Source: JBMORL01 sp049322335
Lineage (GTDB): Bacteria; Bacteroidota; Bacteroidia; Flavobacteriales_D; UBA2798
Length of the DNA stretch: 64,000 nucleotides
Direction of reading: 5' to 3'
Assembly: GCA_049322335.1 (NCBI GenBank)
Contig: JBMORL010000104.1
Coordinates: 3,475 to 67,474, forward strand
This document shows, in pieces, positions 53,956-61,923 of this stretch. The stretch's first letter is position 1, and the number at the start of each line of letters is the position of its first letter. The translations under genes were made by a program, and so were the position numbers. The notes beneath the pieces were generated by a model. The model searched no databases and was not told the DNA's origin. It was given only the letters and a program-made list of their open reading frames with translations.

Positions 53956-55998
53956 ATGAACTTGAGTAACCGCATCGTACAAGCCTCATCTGCTTTTTTT
54001 TTGCCTATATATAAAGGCAGATTATTCTTGCTTTGTCTATTTCTAATAGGGATTAATAATATTTCTTCATCTCAATCTATACATACTGTAGACTCGCTTG
54101 TGACATTACTTAATACTATCAAGGGAGATACCGCCAAGGTAGATTTATTAAATTTAATATCAGCGAATTTGTATCAAGTAAACTTAGACAAAGCGGAAAA
54201 ATATTCAAAAGAGGCGTTAATACTATCAGAAAAAATTGATTATAAAAAAGGTACTGGCGCTGCTTCAAATTTTTTGGGAATTATCAATAAAGAAAAAGGG
54301 GATTATCAACAAGCCATTGAATATTACTTTAAGGCTCTACATATAGCTGAGGAATTGAATTTTGTTAATGGAATCAAATCTTGTAATTCAAATATTGGAT
54401 TACTCTACCTCGAGTTAAATAATTATGAAGACGCTTTAAAATATTTGAATAAAGCGCTAATAATTAACGAGAAAATCAAAGATAGTTTGGGCATAGGAAA
54501 TGCTTATAATAATATTGGTGCTGTTTTTAATCAGCAAGGTGAAAGCAATAAAGCATTAGAATATTATAGTAAGGCATTAGAAATTCGAGAAAATATTAAG
54601 GATAGTTTAGGACTACCAGAATCATTCAATAATATGGGCATGGTATATTTTAACTTGAGCAATTATGCTGATGCTCTCATTTGGTTTCAAAAAGCGATTC
54701 ATACTAACCAAAAACTAAACATAATCACTGACCCTTTGCCATATATAAACATTGCAAATATTTATTTGAAGCAAAAAAAATATGCCGATGTCCCTGCTTT
54801 ATTAGATCGTGCTTTAGAGATTTCGATAAAACTAAAAAAAAAGAAAATTACTGAAGAGATATATAAATCATACGCTGAATATTTCAAATCCATTGGGAAT
54901 GATAAAAAGGCATTAGAATATTATATGCTATATACCGAAACAAAGGATTCTCTTTTAAGCGAGAATAATATTAAAAAAACATATCAACTGCAATTACAAT
55001 ATGAGTTCGATAAAAAAGAAGCGATCGCAAAGATCGAGCAAGAAAGAAAAGACGCTTTAGCACTTAAAGAAAAACAACAGCAACAAGCGATTGTTTACAT
55101 AACAAGCGGTGGGTTATTGGTGTTTTTATTATTATCAGTTTTTATTTATAGAGGCTATTCCCATAAGAAAAAATTAAGCTTAAACCTTGCGCATAAAAAT
55201 CAAGAAATTACCGACAGTATTAATTATGCTAAAAGAATACAGGAAGCAATTTTGCCAACCGATGATGAATTTAAAACTGCTTTTCCTGATTCTTTTGTTT
55301 TATTTAAGCCAAAAGATATTGTTAGTGGTGATTTTTATTGGATAAGCACAAACCCAAACGAATTTCCGGCCATTGATAAAGCACATGGTGAAAATTGGAG
55401 GGTGAAAAATCCCTTGGTGGCAGCAGTTGATTGTACAGGTCATGGAGTGCCGGGTTCTTTAATGAGTATGATGGGAAATTCTCTTTTAAGTAAAATTGTT
55501 GACACCCATAAAATCTCTAAACCGAACGAAATTCTTAATTTGTTGAGAACTGAAATTATTAACTCGTTAAAACAACATGGTGAGAATGAAAATAAAGACG
55601 GGATGGATATTGCTTTATGTACCGTTTATGACGACAGAATAGAATATGCTGGGGCAAATAATCCAATTTATATTATCCGCAAAAACGGTGTTTTTGAAGA
55701 AATAAAAGCGGATAAAATGCCAATAGGTTATTCGGGAGGAGAATTGAAACCATATACAAATCATTCCATTAAAATGGATAAAGGTGACAGTTTCTATATT
55801 TTTACGGATGGTTATGCCGACCAGTTTGGTGGCAGGGAAGAAAAAAAATTCAAATACAAACAATTAAAAGAATTATTCGTTTCCATTAACGTTCAACCTA
55901 TGAAAACCCAAAAGGAGATATTAAATGAAACTATTGAGAAGTGGAGAGGAATAAATGAGCAAACAGATGATATTCTTATTATTGGGATACGTGTTTAA
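53956..55998 (+). CDS. TPR sensor with SpoIIE-type PP2C phosphatase
   Basis: 680 residues. Signal/membrane start (about 20-40), then five to six tetratricopeptide repeats (about 60-330, for example NYEDALKYLNKALIINEKIK and NKALEYYSKALEIRENIK). A coiled-coil linker (EKQQQQAIVYI) leads to a transmembrane helix (about 375-395) and a second coiled coil. The C-terminal SpoIIE/PP2C phosphatase (about 430-680) has metal-binding acidic motifs DIVSGDFYW, AAVDCTGHGVPG and DGYADQFGG. A common Bacteroidota architecture that dephosphorylates anti-anti-sigma-like or regulator proteins. It follows the Gly-rich gene by 88 bp. Confidence 0.88.
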   Translation: MNLSNRIVQASSAFFLPIYKGRLFLLCLFLIGINNISSSQSIHTVDSLVTLLNTIKGDTAKVDLLNLISANLYQVNLDKAEKYSKEALILSEKIDYKKGTGAASNFLGIINKEKGDYQQAIEYYFKALHIAEELNFVNGIKSCNSNIGLLYLELNNYEDALKYLNKALIINEKIKDSLGIGNAYNNIGAVFNQQGESNKALEYYSKALEIRENIKDSLGLPESFNNMGMVYFNLSNYADALIWFQKAIHTNQKLNIITDPLPYINIANIYLKQKKYADVPALLDRALEISIKLKKKKITEEIYKSYAEYFKSIGNDKKALEYYMLYTETKDSLLSENNIKKTYQLQLQYEFDKKEAIAKIEQERKDALALKEKQQQQAIVYITSGGLLVFLLLSVFIYRGYSHKKKLSLNLAHKNQEITDSINYAKRIQEAILPTDDEFKTAFPDSFVLFKPKDIVSGDFYWISTNPNEFPAIDKAHGENWRVKNPLVAAVDCTGHGVPGSLMSMMGNSLLSKIVDTHKISKPNEILNLLRTEIINSLKQHGENENKDGMDIALCTVYDDRIEYAGANNPIYIIRKNGVFEEIKADKMPIGYSGGELKPYTNHSIKMDKGDSFYIFTDGYADQFGGREEKKFKYKQLKELFVSINVQPMKTQKEILNETIEKWRGINEQTDDILIIGIRV

Positions 55999-56028
55999 AT
56001 TAATGAAGTAAACTAAAAACATAGGATT

Positions 56029-56718
56029 ATGAAAACATTTACAGCAACAACCTTTTTCTTGATGCTTTATGTAGTTGCGTTCAGTCAATCTGATTCGTCC
56101 GCAATTAACACAAAACAATTTCATGGCTATTTCGGTATTCAGGTTCCCGAGATAGAAGAACTCAACAGTAATTTGGGAACAAATAATTATCCTCAGTTTA
56201 ATGAAAATAATTTTTCAGTTGGTTTGGGAATGGTTAAAATGACAAAGAAAAAAGTTATTTTTCAGCAAGAATTAAATTTTTATTCTCAAACAAAAAGAAA
56301 TGATTCGCTTTCATCATCGTTGAGAAGTATAAGTTTTGGACAATCGCTTTTCGGTTATTCATACGTTCAGAATAAAAATTTTCAAATGTATTCACTCATG
56401 GGACTAACTTATTTTAATTCTATTGTCAAGATTTCGAAAGATGTAAATTCCGGCACATCATTCAATGGTTACTTGTCTAGTACAGGAAATCAAGTTGAAA
56501 TGATAACCAGTAGTTTTGTCTTGAATGTTTCAACACATTTTAATTATTCGATTAAAATGCCAAACACTACAAACCGTTTAATTTTAGGTATTAGAGCCGT
56601 CTATTATCTTCCTTTTCAAAATTCAAAATGGATGACAGGAAAAACTGAGCTTAGTAATTCTCCAAACTTTAATCCTGGTGGTTATGCTGTGAATTTTGTG
56701 TTAGGGTTTTCGTATTAG
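56029..56718 (+). CDS. outer-membrane beta-barrel protein
   Basis: 229 residues with a signal peptide (TTFFLMLYVVAFSQS) and amphipathic strands throughout (KKVIFQQELNFYSQT, MYSLMGLTYFNSIV), ending in an aromatic strand YAVNFVLGFSY, as in PorT-like eight-strand barrels. 30 bp after the phosphatase gene, so probably the same mRNA. Function unknown. Confidence 0.7.
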   Translation: MKTFTATTFFLMLYVVAFSQSDSSAINTKQFHGYFGIQVPEIEELNSNLGTNNYPQFNENNFSVGLGMVKMTKKKVIFQQELNFYSQTKRNDSLSSSLRSISFGQSLFGYSYVQNKNFQMYSLMGLTYFNSIVKISKDVNSGTSFNGYLSSTGNQVEMITSSFVLNVSTHFNYSIKMPNTTNRLILGIRAVYYLPFQNSKWMTGKTELSNSPNFNPGGYAVNFVLGFSY

Positions 56719-56739
56719 CACATAGACTTTCAAACCCAC

Positions 56740-56807
56740 AATGGCAAGCACATTTACAGCTTTAGATTAAGGAATTATAGTTTTTGGCTGTAAAAGAGCT
56801 TGCCATT
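56740..56807 (+). other. ACA/AGA-loop hairpin H6
   Basis: Arms AATGGCAAGC-ACA-TTTACAGC (56740-56760) and GCTGTAAA-AGA-GCTTGCCATT (56787-56807), followed by TTT and CCCACCCGC. End-side hairpin of cassette 4, with an unrelated AT-rich loop. Confidence 0.7.
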
Positions 56808-56863
56808 TTTCCCACCCGCCTGTGTATGCATGACGTAAAAAAAGAAAAAAATGCCATCCCTTC

Positions 56864-56879
56864 TGTAAAAATTTAAACT
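56864..56879 (+). repeat. 16-bp terminal inverted repeat of cassette 4, right copy
   Basis: TGTAAAAATTTAAACT, the exact reverse complement of 52867-52882. Confidence 0.6.
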
Positions 56880-56984
56880 GCGACCGCTCCACCCACCGCA
56901 GACCTAAAAGAGTGTTACATAGACAAGCAAGTGCAAGCCTTTAGCAGATATAGCAATAAACAAAGATGGACAAAACCGCCCAGC

Positions 56985-57115
56985 TTATAACAGCACCTAC
57001 CAGTAATTGGCGCGGACGAGGTAATATAAAGTTTTGTATCTTTAAATAAACATTTGTGGGTATAGACAGTTGAGTGTTCCAAACGCCAACTACTGGTAGC
57101 TGCAAAACGTTATCT
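56985..57115 (+). other. attC-like site D (end of cassette 4 and of the array)
   Basis: 131 bp. R''-like TTATAAC (56985-56991), R'-like GTTATCT (57109-57115). Arms 56993-57012 and 57084-57103 pair 18 of 20. GACAG at 57065, 44 bases before R'. I see no later R'' complementary to GTTATCTCC, so this should be the last junction, and the sequence after 57109 should be the original right half of the primary site. Confidence 0.7.
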
Positions 57116-57116
57116 C

Positions 57117-57362
57117 CATCTTTTTTCCTGTAGAACAAAACCACTCCCACACAAAACTCTGCCTATTTATCATGACATTCATCGTCATGACCGTTTCCCG
57201 GAATTAGGCGTTTAGCTTCCACCAACCGAAACTAACGAAGCGCCCCCCCACTCCAACCACAGCTATTTGCTGAAATATCCTGTTGCATTTCCTGAACTCC
57301 CTTGGAATCTAACGGTTTAGTGAAGAGAAAAAAAACCTACCTTTCCCCCTAATTTTTTTAAA
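57117..57362. other. gap between cassette array and protease gene
   Basis: No gene seen. Contains a small dyad CATGACATTCATCGTCATG (57171-57189) and returns to backbone-like composition. Probably holds the promoter of the protease gene. Confidence 0.4.
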
Positions 57363-59501
57363 ATGCGTTTATTTTTAATTCCCGGTTTTGTGATGCTGGC
57401 GTCACTTCTACAGGCACAAATTAATTTTCCCGCTACTACTGAAGCCGCCATGTTAGTTATTCAAAAAGATTTGAGAAAAAACGGAAACGTTCCATCACCA
57501 CAAATCATGAATGATTTCCCGGTTTACAAATTAAAGGGTCAATATTACATTGCTGCTCTTTGTAAAGTAAATCCCGGTTTCAATAAATCACAGGCTATAA
57601 AAAACGGGCTGGATGTTGGAGCGGTAATTGGCGGAATAGCATCTGTTCGTGTTCCGCTTCACCTGTTTAATTCAAATTTTTCTTTCCCCGGAATAACTTA
57701 TCTTGAAGTAGCCGATAAAATTGCCCCGCAACTGGAATCAGCGGTTGTAGATACACGTGCCGACAGTGTACACATGGGTTATGGCCTTCCTCAATCCTAT
57801 ACCGGAAAAAATGTTTTGATTGGTGTGGTGGACTGGGGTTTTGATTATACCCACCCCACTTTTTATGATACTACCTTGACACAAAACAGAATTCTTGCTG
57901 CGTGGGACCAGGAGAAAACCAGCGGTCCCGCACCAACAGGATTTTCACATGGAACGGTGTATACGGATACAGCGGCTTTAATGGCTGCTGAGAGCGATAC
58001 ATTTTCTGTCGTAACCGATTATCACGGTACGCATGTAGCAGGAATTGCCGGTGGAAGCGGGGGCGGAACCATTCACCGCGGAATAGGTTTTGAATCCAAT
58101 TTACTTTTTTCTCAAATGAAACAGGATCTCAGCAGTTCGCTCGATGCTTTTCAATGGATGTATGATATCTCGCAGGCCGAGGGAAAACGCCTGGTGATAA
58201 ACAACAGCTGGAGCAGTTACGGTTTAAATCCAATGGATGGAACTTCGTTGATCTCACAAGCCATTGAATCATTTATCAATCTGGGTGTGGTTTTTGTATT
58301 TAGCGGTGGAAACAATGGTAACGTAAATCTTCATCTTAAAAAAACTTATACCGGTGATTCACTGAAATCAAGAATCGGAGGATTTGATTATACCGATCCG
58401 TATTTATGGGGACAATCCATTTCCATGTGGGGCGAAGCAGGAAATTCCTTCAGCACACAATTGCGTATTACTAATTCTTCCAATGTAATTTTGGTATCCA
58501 CTCCGTTATATTTCTCACTAACGGCCCCGGCCTATACTGATTCATTTCTTGTTACAGGATCTGATACCATCTGGTATAAACTAACGGTTGAAGATGCACA
58601 TCCGCTGAACGGAAGGCCGCAAATGCTGCTGCAGGTACGTAATTTAAACCCTTTGCTGCGTTGTGTATTATTCGGACAAGCCGCTTCGGGAACCGTGCAT
58701 TACTGGAATGCAGAAGTGCATACTGTTTTTTCAGGAAATATCGGACAACCTTTTATTTCGAATGCATCGGGCCAGGTGAACGGTGATAAAAATTATGCCA
58801 CACCACATCCGGGGATAACAGATGGTGTGATTACAGTTGCTGCACATGTTTCCAATGCAGGCATAACATCATTTTCAAGTTACGGCCCGCGAATGGACGA
58901 TGTGCTAAAGCCCGATGTATCGGCTCCCGGTTCATCGGTAACTTCTGCTTTTAGTTCATTTTCTGCAGAAGCTTTTACAGTTATTACCTCGGTTGTATTT
59001 AACGGAAAAACGTATGAGTTTGTAAAATTGTCAGGAACCTCGATGTCATCACCCATGGTTACCGGGATAGTTGCATTATTGCTGGAAGCAAACCCCGGGC
59101 TAACACCCGACCAGGTGAAAACTATTATCATTAATACTGCCCGCGAAGATTCGTTTACAGGAACTATTCCGCCAACGGGAAGCACACGATGGGGCTGGGG
59201 AAAAGTGAATGCGTATGCAGCTGTACAATCTTCATTTACCATTGGCGTAGAAGAAATAGGAAAGAACGATCCGGACTTTATCGTTTACCCGAATCCGAAT
59301 GATGGAATATTGTTTGTAAAAGGAAAAATGAACGGGAATGAACAATACATTTTATCCGGAACAGATGGAAAACAGGTGATCAGTGGAAAACTGGACCCGG
59401 GAGGAATTAATCTTGATAACCTGAGCCAGGGAATCTATTTGTTAAAAATAATGAATGGGGAGAAGGTAGTCGTGTACAGGGTTGTGGTGGGAATGAAATG
59501 A
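57363..59501 (+). CDS. secreted subtilisin-like (S8) protease with T9SS sorting domain
   Basis: 712 residues. Signal peptide (IPGFVMLASLLQAQ), propeptide-like region (20-140), S8 catalytic domain (about 145-610) with triad Asp157 (VVDWGFDYTHP), His224 (YHGTHVAGIAGG) and Ser560 (SGTSMSSPMVTG), and oxyanion Asn in FVFSGGNNGN. A beta-sandwich insert separates the His and Ser segments. The type A T9SS domain begins FIVYPNPNDG. Probably released or cell-surface attached. First backbone gene after the cassette array. Confidence 0.92.
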   Translation: MRLFLIPGFVMLASLLQAQINFPATTEAAMLVIQKDLRKNGNVPSPQIMNDFPVYKLKGQYYIAALCKVNPGFNKSQAIKNGLDVGAVIGGIASVRVPLHLFNSNFSFPGITYLEVADKIAPQLESAVVDTRADSVHMGYGLPQSYTGKNVLIGVVDWGFDYTHPTFYDTTLTQNRILAAWDQEKTSGPAPTGFSHGTVYTDTAALMAAESDTFSVVTDYHGTHVAGIAGGSGGGTIHRGIGFESNLLFSQMKQDLSSSLDAFQWMYDISQAEGKRLVINNSWSSYGLNPMDGTSLISQAIESFINLGVVFVFSGGNNGNVNLHLKKTYTGDSLKSRIGGFDYTDPYLWGQSISMWGEAGNSFSTQLRITNSSNVILVSTPLYFSLTAPAYTDSFLVTGSDTIWYKLTVEDAHPLNGRPQMLLQVRNLNPLLRCVLFGQAASGTVHYWNAEVHTVFSGNIGQPFISNASGQVNGDKNYATPHPGITDGVITVAAHVSNAGITSFSSYGPRMDDVLKPDVSAPGSSVTSAFSSFSAEAFTVITSVVFNGKTYEFVKLSGTSMSSPMVTGIVALLLEANPGLTPDQVKTIIINTAREDSFTGTIPPTGSTRWGWGKVNAYAAVQSSFTIGVEEIGKNDPDFIVYPNPNDGILFVKGKMNGNEQYILSGTDGKQVISGKLDPGGINLDNLSQGIYLLKIMNGEKVVVYRVVVGMK

Positions 59502-59650
59502 TATAATTTCCGGTTCTGTCGGAAAAATTCCATTTACTGTTAGCTGATATAACAGTATTCTTATCGGTTGGAAAATTTATTATGCTCATCAGTGTAAGAG
59601 TAATTTCCCGTTAATATTTTTTATTTTTATCACCGGTTAAAAAGAAAAAT

Positions 59651-60298
59651 ATGGCCATTAAGAAAAAAAACCTGACTATGAGCAAAGATGCCGACAGCTA
59701 CTTTACAGATGGCTGCGGGAGATGCCCTTTTTTTAAAACTCCCCAATGCAAAGTGCAGCAATGGAAAAATGAACTGAAAGCAATCCGGAATATTCTTTTG
59801 GAGTCAGGATTGAATGAAGAATCGAAATGGGGCGTTCCCTGTTATACGCATAATAATAAAAACGTAATTATGATCGCTGCCTTCAGGGAATATTGCGGCA
59901 TTAGTTTTTTCAAAGGCGCTTTGCTTTCTGATCCGCATAAACTACTGGAATTTGCAGGAGAAAACTCGCAATCGTCAAAACTGCTGAAATTTACCAATGT
60001 AAAACAGGTGGAAAAACTGGAAAAAACAATAAAAGAATATATACAGGAAGCTATTCTCGTGGAAGATTCGGGAATGAAAGTAGAGTTCAAAAAAATTACA
60101 GAACACAAAATTCCCGAAGAGCTGGAAGTGAAGTTTAAAAAAGATGCTGCATTTAAAAAAGCATTCCACTCGCTGACACCGGGAAGGCAAAGAGGATACC
60201 TGATTTATTTTTCACAACCCAAACAATCCAAAACAAAGGAAGAAAGGATTGAGAAATGTGTTGGGAAAATAATGAAAGGGAAAGGAATGCAGGATTGA
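59651..60298 (+). CDS. DUF1801 / YdeI-type protein
   Basis: 215 residues. The N-terminal DUF1801 domain (about 35-140) contains LNEESKWGVPCYTHNNKNVI and REYCGISFFKGALLSDP; the C-terminal YdeI/OmpD-associated domain ends LTPGRQRGYLIYFSQPKQSK with a basic tail. Cytoplasmic; function unknown, although YdeI has been linked to antimicrobial-peptide resistance in Salmonella. The N-terminus adds a Cys-bearing stretch (DGCGRCPFF). Confidence 0.8.
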   Translation: MAIKKKNLTMSKDADSYFTDGCGRCPFFKTPQCKVQQWKNELKAIRNILLESGLNEESKWGVPCYTHNNKNVIMIAAFREYCGISFFKGALLSDPHKLLEFAGENSQSSKLLKFTNVKQVEKLEKTIKEYIQEAILVEDSGMKVEFKKITEHKIPEELEVKFKKDAAFKKAFHSLTPGRQRGYLIYFSQPKQSKTKEERIEKCVGKIMKGKGMQD

Positions 60299-60548
60299 AT
60301 GACGAATTACGAGTGACGAATTGCAAATTAAGATTTTCAGGAGGCGGGTTACGAACGAAAATTGAAACAGAAAAGAACGAATGGTAAAGCAGGAATTAAA
60401 ACACTATTACCCGGGATTTACTTAACACACCCAATAACTCTTTCACAAAACGCAACCATAAACGACAACCGTACAAATAAAAAATAACGAACCCGGGTCT
60501 TCTTTTAGTTCTAAATTCCTAATTCGTTACTCTTCATTCGTAATTCTT
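60295..60548. repeat. intergenic region bounded by inverted 'gaattacga' motifs
   Basis: No gene in 60299-60582. Near the left, GACGAATTACGAGTGACGAA; near the right, CGTTACTCTTCATTCGTAAT reads as its imperfect reverse complement. Such motifs are dispersed in many genomes; the pair could fold but is probably two copies of a dispersed repeat. Confidence 0.45.
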
Positions 60549-60582
60549 ACCAGGTTTTGATTTGAAAAAATGAAATAACGAC

Positions 60583-61371
60583 TTAAACAAACATCTCCCC
60601 CATCTCTTTATCCACTTTCCTCCGCTCGATCATTTCATTCACAAACTGTTTTCCTTCGAATGTGCGGATCATAAATTTTTTGGTTTTTCCGCTTTTGGAA
60701 ACAAGATTAAAGATTAAAAGAAATGCATCATCCACTTTTGCCCCGTAATTGGTTACGGTTATGTGGTATTTGGTGATCTCAAAATGATCCACATCGTCCC
60801 ACGAAAAATATGAACCGAAGAATTTTTTTATTTTTATTCCGTTTGCATCAGTAGTAACCCGATAGCAACCTGCCGCCAATACATAAATAAAAACCGGAAT
60901 GGTGAGAATCAATAAACATAACGTTCCGTAATTTACTCCTATCTGAACACCACGGCTCATCCCCGCCAGCGTTTTGGAAAAGAAAAACCAGAACTGAACG
61001 GGATAAGTTCGCGTAGCAGAAGTATCTTTTACATCTTCCCCAAAATCTTCCATCCGGTCTTCCCATTTACATCCAACCGATACTTTAGATTTCAGTTCTT
61101 CGAGAAACTGTTTTCCCTGTGTATCCGAAACATCAAACTGCACCTGCTGAAACAACCTGTCTTTTCCTTTTTGCGATGCCCTGATAGTACATTGCAGTTT
61201 AGTACTGGCAAATGCTTTTTTAATGACTACAGAAGTAACCTCCTCAACCGGTACCGTTTTCTTTGCAAACATAACTTTGGTATATAACTGACGGTCGTCT
61301 GTAAAACCCATTGTAATATGGGCAGCCCCGATAGAAAAATCATACCGGCTAATGAGTTGTAATTCGGCCAT
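60583..61371 (-). CDS. unknown membrane-anchored protein with PH-like pattern
   Basis: 262 residues. A soluble N-terminal beta-rich region (about 1-115), a single hydrophobic helix pair (about 125-170, LCLLILTIPVFIYVLAAG), then GIKIKKFFGSYFSWDDVDHF, similar to bacterial PH-like (YcxB/bPH) domains. No signal peptide. Function unknown. Confidence 0.55.
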   Translation of the reverse strand: MAELQLISRYDFSIGAAHITMGFTDDRQLYTKVMFAKKTVPVEEVTSVVIKKAFASTKLQCTIRASQKGKDRLFQQVQFDVSDTQGKQFLEELKSKVSVGCKWEDRMEDFGEDVKDTSATRTYPVQFWFFFSKTLAGMSRGVQIGVNYGTLCLLILTIPVFIYVLAAGCYRVTTDANGIKIKKFFGSYFSWDDVDHFEITKYHITVTNYGAKVDDAFLLIFNLVSKSGKTKKFMIRTFEGKQFVNEMIERRKVDKEMGEMFV

Positions 61372-61575
61372 AACTTAAATTTTTATGATTTTAAAGATAG
61401 AAAAACCTGCGGGGATGGCGCATTCCTGTTTTCATTGTTAAAATTCCGTTTTTTTCGCTTTCAAAAACTTATAATTTAAACATTTTGCGCTATGAACAGG
61501 GTGGTTTAATAACTAATTCGGGCAACCCGGACATCCTGTCAAACGAATATACGTCTATATATAAAACCCGTTCTT

Positions 61576-61908
61576 ATGAAGCCGAAAATATATCTCACAT
61601 TACTGGTGTTATGCCTTTTATTTGCAGGTAAAAACACATTCGCTCAAAACAGTAATCAGGAGCATTCATCCTCTGGCGAAACCATTACTGATACCTATGA
61701 CGGAACCTGGCAAATACAAGTAGTAAACAGCCGGAATCAGCCCTATATTCCCGGAAATATTAATGAAATCGTAAGGGAAAAACGTAAAAAAACTGAAGTG
61801 GTTTATATATGGCTGGATGCTAATATCCGGATCAAAATACTTCCGGAAGACGAAATAAAGTCTGCCGGATTCAGGCCTTTGGAAAAAGTAGTTCATATCG
61901 AAGAATAA
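61576..61908 (+). CDS. small secreted protein
   Basis: 110 residues with a signal peptide ending at NTFAQ. The mature part is short and beta-rich (YDGTWQIQVVNSRNQPYIPG). No family recognised. Its stop lies 15 bp before the following adhesin start, so it may be an accessory of that protein. Confidence 0.6.
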   Translation: MKPKIYLTLLVLCLLFAGKNTFAQNSNQEHSSSGETITDTYDGTWQIQVVNSRNQPYIPGNINEIVREKRKKTEVVYIWLDANIRIKILPEDEIKSAGFRPLEKVVHIEE

Positions 61909-61923
61909 TTTAAATCAACAGGT

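Larger units (their letters stand above)
52745..57109 (+). mobile_element. integron-like cassette 4 (Gly-rich protein, TPR-SpoIIE, OMP)
   Basis: Unit of about 4.4 kb. The left edge GTTATAAGC (52744-52752) is the exact reverse complement of GCTTATAAC (56983-56991). Carries three genes, hairpins H5 and H6, and a 16-bp perfect terminal inverted repeat. The last two genes look like ordinary Bacteroidota genes, so their capture as cassette cargo is notable. Confidence 0.7.

Noticed and set aside
41345..57115. Inverted-repeat sites read as ends of insertion sequences or MITEs
   Set aside because: No transposase and no flanking duplications seen, and each unit's start pairs with its own distal box rather than with a neighbour's, which transposon ends would not do.
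34592..57116. Prophage or integrative conjugative element
   Set aside because: There is a recombinase, but no capsid, tail, lysis, relaxase or transfer gene in the block.
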